NCBI GenBank assembly: GCA_964469555.1
Contig: CAYYAQ010000175.1
Coordinates: 1 to 10,878, forward strand
Direction: 5' to 3'
DNA: 10,878 nt
DNA from: CAYYAQ01 sp964469555
Lineage (GTDB): Bacteria > Planctomycetota > UBA1135 > UBA2386
A program made the position numbers and the translations under genes. Shown here piece after piece: positions 1 through 6,929 of this stretch. The notes below the pieces were generated by a model that worked only from the letters and a program-made list of their open reading frames with translations, was not told where the DNA came from and did no database searches. Each line of letters opens with the position of its first letter. Within the stretch, counting starts at the first letter, position 1.

Positions 1-1226
1 GGCGTGTGGTAGGGGGAGTACGAACGGAATCGATTGGTGATCGCGGGCAACGCCTTCGCGGCGACCTTACGGCGAGCGAGGATCGGGCTGCGCATGGCGA
101 GGATGAGGTCGGGGACGCCGCGGTACCCCCGCGAGATCTCCATCATGATCGTCGCGGCGATCAACTTGTCGTTCGCCTGTGCGGGGAGCGCCCGGGCGAG
201 GACGTTCCGGCTGGGCGTGACCGGTCCGGTGAGCGTTCGCTGGAAGCTGCGCCGCAAGAACAGCACGGCGAACGCGGTCGTGATCGGCGCCTGGCCAATC
301 CGGATGCGCTGCGGTGCCCGTTTCGCGGTTTTCGCGCGGATCTTCGCGTAACCCCAGCCGCCATCCTTCGATTCCTGGCCCAGAAACATGCGTGCCCCGA
401 TCGTGTACCAGTCCACGGCGCCGACGCGGTCTTTGTCGGACAGGATCGCCGCGCGTTCGAGGCCGTAGTGGAAGTAGTAGTTGCGCTGGGCCGCCCCGCC
501 GGCGCCGATTGTCTTCTTGTGCCGAACCATGAAAGTCCAGCCGTCCCGGATGGCCTTCTTCAGCTGTGTGTTGAGCGAGCCCGAACTGTTGATCTGTTGG
601 CGGCAGATCTCGAGAATGGCGATGCCCGCGACCGTCATCGACGGCGTCGGTTCGCTCTTCGGTCTGTATCCGAATCCGCCCTTGTAGACCTGGGATTTAA
701 TCACGGCTCGGGCCAGCGTCGTCCAGCGTGTCTTCGCGACCTGGATTCCGAGGCTCGCCGCGGCGCGCATTCCGAGCGCCGCGTACTGCGTGTTGCTGAG
801 ATCCCAGGTGCGGGCCTTCGGCCTGTACGAGAAGCCTCCGCCGTTTTGGTTGCCAAGCAGCGCCCGAAGATCTCGCCTGCCCGCGCTCCTGCGCTTGGGA
901 TATTCCCGCAATTTCGCCATCACCATCAGACGGCAGGCGAGGTCGTACGTGTTGGTGAGTTTGGTTCGCTCCAGGCGTTCGATCGCGGCGGCGAACTGCG
1001 GCATATCCAGAGTCAGGCCGTCGTGTGCCATCGCGAGGCAGAGCAGCGCGTGCACGCCGCCCGACGTGTGCTTGCTCATCGCCAGCATCGCGGGCCGCGC
1101 CTTCTCGAGGGCCTTTCCGATCCGCGTCTCCAACGCGGACTGGGCGGTGGCCGGAGACCAGAGCAGCGAGGGCAACAGCAGCAGGGTTGCGATCCGCAGG
1201 GCCTCGATGCGAGGGGCCGAGAACAT
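1..1226 (-). CDS. Secreted prenyltransferase/squalene-oxidase-repeat protein (3' end beyond window)
   Basis: The minus strand is open for 408 codons from ATG 1226 to the left edge with no stop, so the C-terminus is missing. Residues 11-29 form a signal peptide (hydrophobic run LLLLPSLLWSPATA, likely cut after Ala-Thr-Ala), which argues for export. Three glycine-rich motifs of the squalene-cyclase/prenyltransferase alpha-alpha barrel type are visible: NGGGFSYRP (about 128-136), KGGFGYRP (182-189) and SKDGGWGYAK (286-295). The stretch NYYFHYGLERA (249-259), followed by DWY, resembles what I know of planctomycete secreted proteins of this class. No DXDD cyclase acid motif is visible, so it is probably not a true hopene cyclase. 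After about residue 325 (TTAFAVLFLRR) the sequence changes to helical, HEAT-like segments. An in-frame ATG at 1238 is an alternative start; no convincing Shine-Dalgarno is seen for either. Family assignment is good; biochemical role is unknown. Confidence 0.85.
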   Translation of the reverse strand, partial: MFSAPRIEALRIATLLLLPSLLWSPATAQSALETRIGKALEKARPAMLAMSKHTSGGVHALLCLAMAHDGLTLDMPQFAAAIERLERTKLTNTYDLACRLMVMAKLREYPKRRSAGRRDLRALLGNQNGGGFSYRPKARTWDLSNTQYAALGMRAAASLGIQVAKTRWTTLARAVIKSQVYKGGFGYRPKSEPTPSMTVAGIAILEICRQQINSSGSLNTQLKKAIRDGWTFMVRHKKTIGAGGAAQRNYYFHYGLERAAILSDKDRVGAVDWYTIGARMFLGQESKDGGWGYAKIRAKTAKRAPQRIRIGQAPITTAFAVLFLRRSFQRTLTGPVTPSRNVLARALPAQANDKLIAATIMMEISRGYRGVPDLILAMRSPILARRKVAAKALPAITNRFRSYSPYHT

Positions 1227-1334
1227 GGCGCGGATCATACTGGCTGGGGCTCGACAGACGGTGGTCGAACGGAGATCGTGGATCCCGTGGCGGCGGCGCC
1301 GCCACGCTCCTGACGTCTTTTCGTTCCCACAAAC
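1227..1334. promoter_or_regulatory. Divergent intergenic region
   Basis: This 108-bp gap lies between the starts of the repeat-protein gene and the lipoprotein gene, so it must carry both promoters or their 5' leaders. No convincing -35/-10 pair was recognised. The notable element is a GC-rich inverted repeat listed separately. A T-rich stretch (tcttttcgtt, about 1316-1325) follows it and precedes the ATG at 1335. The regulatory role is inferred only from gene orientation. Confidence 0.45.
1286..1306. repeat. Perfect 9-bp inverted repeat with 3-nt centre
   Basis: The left arm CGTGGCGGC (1286-1294) and right arm GCCGCCACG (1298-1306) are exact reverse complements around a GGC centre. As RNA this gives a very stable hairpin 28 nt before the lipoprotein ATG; as DNA it could be an operator for a dimeric regulator. 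The repeat is directly visible; the function is inference. Seven of nine positions per arm are G or C, so chance formation in GC-rich DNA is not excluded. Confidence 0.55.
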
Positions 1335-2135
1335 ATGCCCGATCTTCGCGTCTCAGTTCTCCGGCTCCTGCTGGTCGCAGGGGTGGCCTTGGCCGCGGGC
1401 TGCCGGTACACGGGGCGGTACGTGCAGACGCGGGTGGAGGTGAAGCTGACCTACGCTGCCGATGCATCTACGACCGTCTACAAGGCCCAGGGCAAGATCG
1501 GGGAGTATCGGTTCGAGCGCTTCGAGGGGGAGGCCAATGCGGTGCTGGAGGGAGGAAGTCCCTGGGATCTCGACGCCAATCGGCGTACCTCGAGCCGAGC
1601 CGTCGCCCAGCCATTCAGCGGCAAGCGAGTTGTCTTGAAGCCGCGGGCAGACGGGCGGGTGGAGATGAACCACGGCAGGGGGCCGACGAGCGTGTTCCGT
1701 TTCGTCACGGGTTCCTGGAAGGACTATTCGGCGGGACGGCATGTCGTGATGCGCCTCGACGAGGCGTCGTGGCAGTCGTGGATTCGTGCCACCGAGAACG
1801 CCGTGCTCGATGTCATCGACGGCTACCGCAAGCGGACATTTCCCCTGCTCGACCGCAACCAGGACATGACCGAGGGTCGCGTCCTCGACCTGCTCGTCGA
1901 TGAGAAGCCACTGGTGCGCGCCAACCGCCAGGAGTTGATGGTGTTCTTCGAGTCCGTCCGCATCGAAGGCGGATTCCAGATCACGACGCGTCGCAAGGAC
2001 CCGCGGTACCGGTGGTGGAGCTACCAGTTGCGGCCCGAGGTCAGCAACGCCTTCGCATCTGTCGCCAAGGTCACGGTTGCTGCGGCGATTGTCTCGCTCG
2101 AATTCTGCGGCCACTGCGTGAAGCACTGCCGGTGA
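1335..2135 (+). CDS. Putative lipoprotein of unknown function
   Basis: The 266-residue product begins with a type II signal peptide: MPDLR, a hydrophobic stretch, and lipobox LAAGC with the lipidated Cys at residue 23. It should be anchored to a membrane facing the periplasm or outside. I do not recognise the rest. It is rich in Arg and acidic residues with beta-like alternation. A hydrophobic segment (about 239-256) lies near the C-terminus, followed by a Cys/His tail: C258-G-H-C261-V-K-H-C265. The start at 1335 is favoured because it places the lipobox correctly; no Shine-Dalgarno is evident. Its stop TGA overlaps the GTG start of the next gene (GTGA), so the two are very likely co-transcribed and translationally coupled. 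A role linked to the TraT-like partner is inferred only from this coupling. Confidence 0.8.
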   Translation: MPDLRVSVLRLLLVAGVALAAGCRYTGRYVQTRVEVKLTYAADASTTVYKAQGKIGEYRFERFEGEANAVLEGGSPWDLDANRRTSSRAVAQPFSGKRVVLKPRADGRVEMNHGRGPTSVFRFVTGSWKDYSAGRHVVMRLDEASWQSWIRATENAVLDVIDGYRKRTFPLLDRNQDMTEGRVLDLLVDEKPLVRANRQELMVFFESVRIEGGFQITTRRKDPRYRWWSYQLRPEVSNAFASVAKVTVAAAIVSLEFCGHCVKHCR

Positions 2136-2806
2136 GGGACGTGCCCGCCGGTCGCATCCGATCACTGATCGTCCTGGCGATCCTGATGCCCTGCACAGGC
2201 TGCCACTGGTTGGCAGGGAATCCCGACGGCAGGCTGAACGGTTCGGAGGCGTGGTATGACGCGGCACCGGCGCCCGTCACGAGGTCCAGCGATCTCGGTC
2301 GCACCGTATGGGTTCGCGTGCGGGCTAGCGAGTCGACGCGCAACTCGGCGCGCGTGCTCGCGGGACGCGTGCGGCAGGAACTCATGGAACAGGGTTGGCA
2401 GGTGTCCGAGGATCGCGAGCGCGCCGCCGTCTGGCTCGACATGGACATCCGCTACTGGGGACAGAACCCGGCGCGTGACGAGGCCGGAAGCACGTACGCG
2501 AAACTGCTCCGTGATCGACGACCCGACTTGCTCGCGAAGGGCGAAGTAGCGCGAGGCGGACGATTCAGTGGCCGCTCGTTCTTTGCTCCGGCCGAGGCGA
2601 TCGTCTCTTCCATTGTCGCGAACGTCGTCGAGTACGACTTCATCGCGGACATCCACCTGCTGCAGCGCAGTGGGCGGAGCGTCTCCCAGGAAAAGCAGAC
2701 GCTCGTCGTCTGGGTTCGCAAGATCGACCTCGAAGAGGAAGAGGCGGCCGTCGGCGCCGGCGAGCTCGTGCTCGCGGCGATCGGCGGCGTGTTTCAGCGG
2801 CGCTGA
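2132..2806 (+). CDS. TraT-like outer-membrane lipoprotein
   Basis: The chosen start is GTG 2132, which overlaps the preceding stop by 4 nt and gives 224 residues. The N-terminus then reads as a short signal peptide (SLIVLAILMP) ending in a Thr-Gly-Cys lipobox with Cys24; the -3 residue is Cys, which is atypical. Starting further upstream would bury this signal. The body resembles the TraT complement-resistance/surface-exclusion family as I remember it. Matching parts are LGRTVWVRVR (55-64), a helix ending in GWQV (88-91), AAVWLDMDI (98-106), and VANVVEYDFIADIHLLQR (162-179), which aligns with TraT's MVEDVNYTMITDVQIAER, then KIDLEEEEA (197-205). The long Gly/Ala-rich hydrophobic segment in the middle of plasmid TraT is largely missing, so insertion into the outer membrane may differ. 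No conjugation genes are nearby, so a plasmid surface-exclusion role is unlikely. The 3' end overlaps the convergent kinase gene by 13 bp. Confidence 0.78.
   Translation: MRDVPAGRIRSLIVLAILMPCTGCHWLAGNPDGRLNGSEAWYDAAPAPVTRSSDLGRTVWVRVRASESTRNSARVLAGRVRQELMEQGWQVSEDRERAAVWLDMDIRYWGQNPARDEAGSTYAKLLRDRRPDLLAKGEVARGGRFSGRSFFAPAEAIVSSIVANVVEYDFIADIHLLQRSGRSVSQEKQTLVVWVRKIDLEEEEAAVGAGELVLAAIGGVFQRR
2794..2806. repeat. 13-bp palindrome forming a tail-to-tail stop overlap
   Basis: TCAGCG-G-CGCTGA is a perfect inverted repeat around one base. It holds the TGA stop of the TraT-like gene (2804-2806, plus strand) and the TGA stop of the kinase gene (2796-2794, minus strand). Both strands therefore read CAG CGN CGC/CGG-type codons then TGA, giving Gln-Arg-Arg-stop in each protein. 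It leaves no space for a separate terminator between the two genes. Confidence 0.85.
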
Positions 2807-5800
2807 ATGAGCCCGAAGTCCTCGCGTTCCTTCGCCGTCAACTCCCGCGGTCGCGCGCGCTCCGCGAGTGGACGCAGATTCAGGGGGAACACGTGCACGC
2901 GTCGTGGGCATGCCACTAGTATCCGGCCATCGCCGCTGAACTCAGCGTGCACGCACTGCGTCCCCGGCGCGAACGTCAGCTTCCGTCGCCCCGTCTTGCT
3001 GTCCCAGAGGCGGGCGGATCCGTCGTCCGAGCAACTGAGCAGCAGCGAACCGTCGCGGTTGAACCGGACCGAGTGGATGCGCTGTCGGTGGGCGAGGATG
3101 GGAATGGGCTTTGGCACCGCGCGGCGCGAGACGTCGTGCACCAGGATCATCCCATCGGACCACGCTGTCGCGACTCGCGTTCCTCTGGGCGAGAATACGA
3201 TGTCCGTCAACTCGCTGTAACCTTTCGGGAGATCCTTCAGCTCGCACCACCCGGCGCCGCTCCGCGCGTTCCAGACCTTCACCGAGAAACTCGTGGACGC
3301 GGCGATGCGCAGGCTGTCCGGCGAGAACGCGACCGGGCGGCGGCTGAATGGGAGTCGGACGCGTCGCTTCGGATTGTCGGTTTCGACGACGGTCAGGACG
3401 TCGTAGCCGATGACGAACCGTGCGCCATTCGGACTCGGCAGGGGCGTGCCGCCGCCCGCTTTGCCGTGAGGCAGTTCGAAAGTGCTTCGCTCCCGGCCCT
3501 CGGCGTCGAGTAGCAGCAGGCTTCGTGTGGCTTCGCGATTCTTCTCGCCGGCGAGGACGACACCCGCGCCACCACCCGGCCAGCTGGTGACCTGGTCCAC
3601 GTCCTTGGCGTCGATCTCGATCAGCTTTCGACTCGAGGGGCGTCGACCCGAGACGAACTTGCGGATTGTTCCTTCGAAGAAACTGATCCCGTTGCCGTTC
3701 GCCGCCAGGGCTTGCGGCGTCAAGGGTCGGCGCGGGTCCTGATCGAGGAAGAGGCGGGATCCCGTCCCCAGGTGCCAGGAACTCAACCCGAGGTTGCTCA
3801 GCGTGACGATCCGACCGTTGCCGGGTTCGAACCGCGCCATTACCAGCCGCTCGATCGCGGGGTCGTTGAAGTCGCCCGCCGTCTCCGGCCCGACGGTCTG
3901 CAGCGCGCCCCCGGGGCCGGCACGCCAGATCCGCGCCTGGGTCTCGCCTTGTACCGTCGCGAGTGCCCCACGATCCGGACTGAACGCGACGACAGGGCGG
4001 TGGCGGGTGGCGCGGAGTTCCGCCTGTCCGCTGAGATGCGCGATCTTGCGGCCGTTGTGCGTGTTCAGGAGATCGAATCCGCTGGCAGGGTCGACGATGC
4101 AGGCGAGCAGTCGCTTCCGGTCGAGCCCGAAGCTGCGCGCCGCGCCGAGCGCGGGGATCCGCCAGAGCACGGCGCCGTTGCGTGAATCCAGGATGAGGTG
4201 GTTGTCGCTCCCGGTCGCGCTGACGATCAGGCGACGGTCGCCGGCGCAGAACGCGACGCGACCGGAGCCGAGAGGATGGCCCTTGTCGATGCGGTCTTCG
4301 AAAAGGAGGTTGTTGTCCGCGAGGCTGATCACCCGGACCTGGCCCCGGGCGTCCAGGATCGCGATGCGACGGCCCTGCACGTCGAACGACGCGGAGAGCA
4401 ACGAGGCGGAGCCCTTGATCGTGATCTGCAGTTGGCCGTCGTCGATCCCCCAGATCTCGACGTTCCCATTCGTCGTCGTTGCGACGATCCATTTCCGGAT
4501 GGGGCCGAACTCGAACCCGACGATGGGATTCCCCTTCGTCCCCAACGTGCGTTCGGGCTGATCGGTGCCGCGCCGGTGAACCTGGAGCTGACCGGGGATT
4601 CGGCTGATGTGGGAGACGATGAATCCTCCACTCGGTGAGGAATGCGTGCGCGTGTGGGGTTGGTGGAACGCGTTCGTGAGCGTCATCGGTTTCGAACCGG
4701 TCCGACCGTCCCACGCGAGGATGGCGCCATTCTCGTGGGCGAGCAGGAGCCAGTCGTCGGCGACGAACTCGACGTGCACCAAGGCGGAATCCGTTCGCAG
4801 TGACGAGATCGGGTGTCCGGTCTCTCTGTCCCAGATGTGCGCGGCGCCCTCGGAATCCGTCGACACGACCTTCGCGCCGGACGGGGAGAAGTCGATGGCG
4901 GTCACCGCGTGCGCGTGCCCGGTGTACGTCAGTTGTTCCTGCGTCGTGCCGAGGAGTTCGAGCAGCGTGTCGTCGACGCGTGCTCGAAGGCCGGGGTCGT
5001 TGCTCGTGTCCGTCTCGCTCCCGAGCATCGCGGCTTCGTGGGCGAGGATGAGACCGAGGCCAGGGTTGGACGTCCGCAACGTCCGCGCTTCCATCAGGAG
5101 TTTGTTGATGGTCGTCCTGTTGTAGTTTTGTTCGAGGGTCCCGAGGTCGCGGGTCGCCTGGGCGAGTGTGCCACGCTGCGCCTTGTTCTCGCTTTCTAGC
5201 CGCGTTTTCTCGGACTGGAGCTTGCTCGCCTCTGTTCGCTTGGACTTGAGGAGGGCCGATTGCTCGTCGTTCCTCTTCTTCAGAATGGCGTTGGATTCGG
5301 TGAGCTTGGTCTTCTCGCCATCGAGCTTGCGGACATCCTCTTCCTTCTCGTTGAACTTCTTCTGCTCGGACGCGAGGTCGGCTTTGGATCCTTGGAGTCG
5401 CGCCTCGGTGTCCTTCAGCGAGTCGGTTTTCTTGGCCAGTGCTTCAGTTTTCTTGGCCAGCGCGTCGGTTTCCTTTGCCAGTTTCGTAGTGACGGCATCG
5501 AGTTCAAGCTGCTTGGTCTTGGTTTCTTTGTCGAAGTCTTTTTGGGCGGTGTCGAGTTTCTTGCTCGTCTCTCGAGTTACGAGGAGTGCGACTCCTGCGA
5601 TGATGAGCAAGACGACGAGACTGACCGGCATCCTGTTGCGACGCAGCCACCGCATGCTTCGCGTCACGGAACCGATGGGGCGCGCGGTGATCGGCTCGAA
5701 ACGCAGGAATCGGCGCAGGTCGTCCGCGAAGTCCCCCGCGGTTTGGAAGCGACGATCCGGGGCCTTGTCCATCGCGGTCAGGCAGATCGTCTCGAGGTCC

Positions 5801-6855
5801 TTGGGCAGTTGCGGATTGATCGACGCCGGACTGCGGGGTTCACGATGGAGGATCGCGTCGTAGAGTTGCTGCGGGGCGCTGGCGTCGAAGGGCACCTTCA
5901 ACGTCAGCAACTCGTACAGCGTGACACCGAGCGAGTAGATGTCCGTGCGGTGGTCGATGACCGATGCGCCGATCTGCTCCGGCGACATGTAGTGCGGGCT
6001 GCCGATGAGCTCCGACGATTGCGTCATCGAGAGGTCGTCGTCGAGGCGGGCGAGTCCGAAGTCGAAGAGCTTCGCTCGCCCCAGACCCTCGGCGATGATG
6101 TTGGATGGCTTGACGTCCCTGTGGGTGACGCCGTTGTCGTGGGCGTGCTGGAGTGCGTCGGCGATGCAGATGATCAGGTTGCAGACCGCTTCGAGGTACG
6201 TGCGTTCCGCGGTGTCGTTCAAGGAAGCGTCCTTCACCTCGCCGATGGATTCGTGCCAGTGAGCCGGTCGCAGCGAACTCACAGGTTGTTCGCGGGCCAA
6301 CAGCTGGCTGATCACCTTGTCGAGGGACTGGCCCGCGACGAGTTCCATGGTGAAGTACGGGATGTCGCCGATCTGGCCCGCGACGAACACGGGGACGATG
6401 CTCGGGTGCGTCAGCGCGGCGACGGCGCGAATCTCGCGCTCGAATCGCTGGAGTCGTTTGGGGTTGTCTGCGAACCGCTCCGGGAGCACCTTCAGGGCGA
6501 CGACACGACCGAGGCGGAGATCCCTGGCGCGGTAGACGATGCCCATGCCGCCTCTCCCGAGAACGGACTCCAACTCGTACTCGCCGAATCGCCGGGGCAG
6601 CGCACTCGTGTCGATGGGGAGTTCGGATCCGGTGGCGGGAGAGGGGAGGAAACCGCTGTCGGTGCCCTGGTCCACCTCGAGCCAGAGGGTCACCGCGTGC
6701 TGGAGGCCGTCAGGCAAGCCCAGTGCCGTGATCGCCGCGTCGCGTCCGGGCCCCGGTTCAGTGGCGTCGAGAATCTCGAGAATCTGATCCTCGAGTTCGG
6801 GCGGGATCTCGGGTTGATCGTCCGTCGGTCGTGCTTGCTGCGGCTTGCTGGGCAT
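2794..6855 (-). CDS. Transmembrane Ser/Thr protein kinase with coiled coil and WD40 repeats
   Basis: This 1353-residue protein starts at ATG 6855. Residues 1-88 are an acidic N-terminal region I do not recognise. The kinase domain spans about 90-385: glycine loop GRGGMGIVY (100-108), ATP-binding Lys122 in VALK, likely helix-C Glu141, catalytic loop HRDVKPSN (245-252), DFG (265-267) and SPE (291-293). All catalytic residues are present, so activity is expected. About 40 extra residues (roughly 183-223) lie between the hinge and helix E. A basic stretch and one transmembrane segment (about 410-427) follow, then a long Lys/Glu-rich coiled coil (about 430-585). The remainder is WD40-type beta-propeller: clear blades at 646-680 and 1255-1289, with degenerate blades ending in motifs such as VEIW, ARIW and VKVW; the length allows about two propellers. 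The kinase should be cytoplasmic and the coiled coil and propeller extracytoplasmic. The gene diverges from an ECF sigma gene, a pairing common in Planctomycetota. Substrate and signal are unknown. Confidence 0.95.
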   Translation of the reverse strand: MPSKPQQARPTDDQPEIPPELEDQILEILDATEPGPGRDAAITALGLPDGLQHAVTLWLEVDQGTDSGFLPSPATGSELPIDTSALPRRFGEYELESVLGRGGMGIVYRARDLRLGRVVALKVLPERFADNPKRLQRFEREIRAVAALTHPSIVPVFVAGQIGDIPYFTMELVAGQSLDKVISQLLAREQPVSSLRPAHWHESIGEVKDASLNDTAERTYLEAVCNLIICIADALQHAHDNGVTHRDVKPSNIIAEGLGRAKLFDFGLARLDDDLSMTQSSELIGSPHYMSPEQIGASVIDHRTDIYSLGVTLYELLTLKVPFDASAPQQLYDAILHREPRSPASINPQLPKDLETICLTAMDKAPDRRFQTAGDFADDLRRFLRFEPITARPIGSVTRSMRWLRRNRMPVSLVVLLIIAGVALLVTRETSKKLDTAQKDFDKETKTKQLELDAVTTKLAKETDALAKKTEALAKKTDSLKDTEARLQGSKADLASEQKKFNEKEEDVRKLDGEKTKLTESNAILKKRNDEQSALLKSKRTEASKLQSEKTRLESENKAQRGTLAQATRDLGTLEQNYNRTTINKLLMEARTLRTSNPGLGLILAHEAAMLGSETDTSNDPGLRARVDDTLLELLGTTQEQLTYTGHAHAVTAIDFSPSGAKVVSTDSEGAAHIWDRETGHPISSLRTDSALVHVEFVADDWLLLAHENGAILAWDGRTGSKPMTLTNAFHQPHTRTHSSPSGGFIVSHISRIPGQLQVHRRGTDQPERTLGTKGNPIVGFEFGPIRKWIVATTTNGNVEIWGIDDGQLQITIKGSASLLSASFDVQGRRIAILDARGQVRVISLADNNLLFEDRIDKGHPLGSGRVAFCAGDRRLIVSATGSDNHLILDSRNGAVLWRIPALGAARSFGLDRKRLLACIVDPASGFDLLNTHNGRKIAHLSGQAELRATRHRPVVAFSPDRGALATVQGETQARIWRAGPGGALQTVGPETAGDFNDPAIERLVMARFEPGNGRIVTLSNLGLSSWHLGTGSRLFLDQDPRRPLTPQALAANGNGISFFEGTIRKFVSGRRPSSRKLIEIDAKDVDQVTSWPGGGAGVVLAGEKNREATRSLLLLDAEGRERSTFELPHGKAGGGTPLPSPNGARFVIGYDVLTVVETDNPKRRVRLPFSRRPVAFSPDSLRIAASTSFSVKVWNARSGAGWCELKDLPKGYSELTDIVFSPRGTRVATAWSDGMILVHDVSRRAVPKPIPILAHRQRIHSVRFNRDGSLLLSCSDDGSARLWDSKTGRRKLTFAPGTQCVHAEFSGDGRILVACPRRVHVFPLNLRPLAERARPRELTAKEREDFGLIQRR
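5423..5485. repeat. Three tandem 21-bp units encoding coiled-coil heptads
   Basis: Within the kinase gene three adjacent 21-bp units (5423-5443, 5444-5464, 5465-5485) share the core ttttcttggccag; the third is more diverged. Each encodes one seven-residue heptad of the form Lys-Lys/Glu-Thr-Asp/Glu-Ala/Ser-Leu-Ala/Lys, around residues 457-481. The period matches one coiled-coil heptad, so copy-number change would lengthen the coiled coil without a frameshift. Confidence 0.8.
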
Positions 6856-6929
6856 GCCGACGCCAAGTTATCCGGGCCGGGGAAGGAGCGCCACGGAACC
6901 GGGTGGATTGCGTTCGGGAACCCAACGCT
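6856..6929. promoter_or_regulatory. Divergent promoter region between kinase and ECF sigma factor
   Basis: This 74-bp gap separates the starts of the kinase and sigma genes and must hold promoter elements for both, unless these lie inside coding sequence. Two direct GGAACC hexamers (6895-6900 and 6917-6922) are spaced 22 bp apart, about two helical turns, in the sigma gene's orientation. GGAAC resembles the -35 element of many ECF-dependent promoters, but no matching -10 element is evident. Autoregulation by the sigma factor is therefore only a possibility. Confidence 0.4.

Noticed and set aside
6..1313. Plus-strand open frame of 435 codons
   Set aside because: It is antisense to the secreted repeat protein, which has a signal peptide and family motifs. 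The plus-strand translation is Arg/Ala/Gly-rich with no recognisable domain, typical of shadow frames in GC-rich DNA.
697..1467. Minus-strand open frame of 256 codons spanning the divergent gap
   Set aside because: It is out of frame with the real repeat-protein gene, is Arg/Pro/Ala-rich and crosses into the lipoprotein gene.
2012..2131. N-terminal extension of the TraT-like gene to 2012
   Set aside because: It would bury the signal peptide and lipobox about 40 residues in and overlap the preceding gene by about 120 bp; the GTG at 2132 fits better.
2942..4714. Minus-strand open frame of 590 codons
   Set aside because: It is a different frame of the same strand as the kinase's WD40 region, and its translation is Arg/Pro/His-rich and low in complexity.
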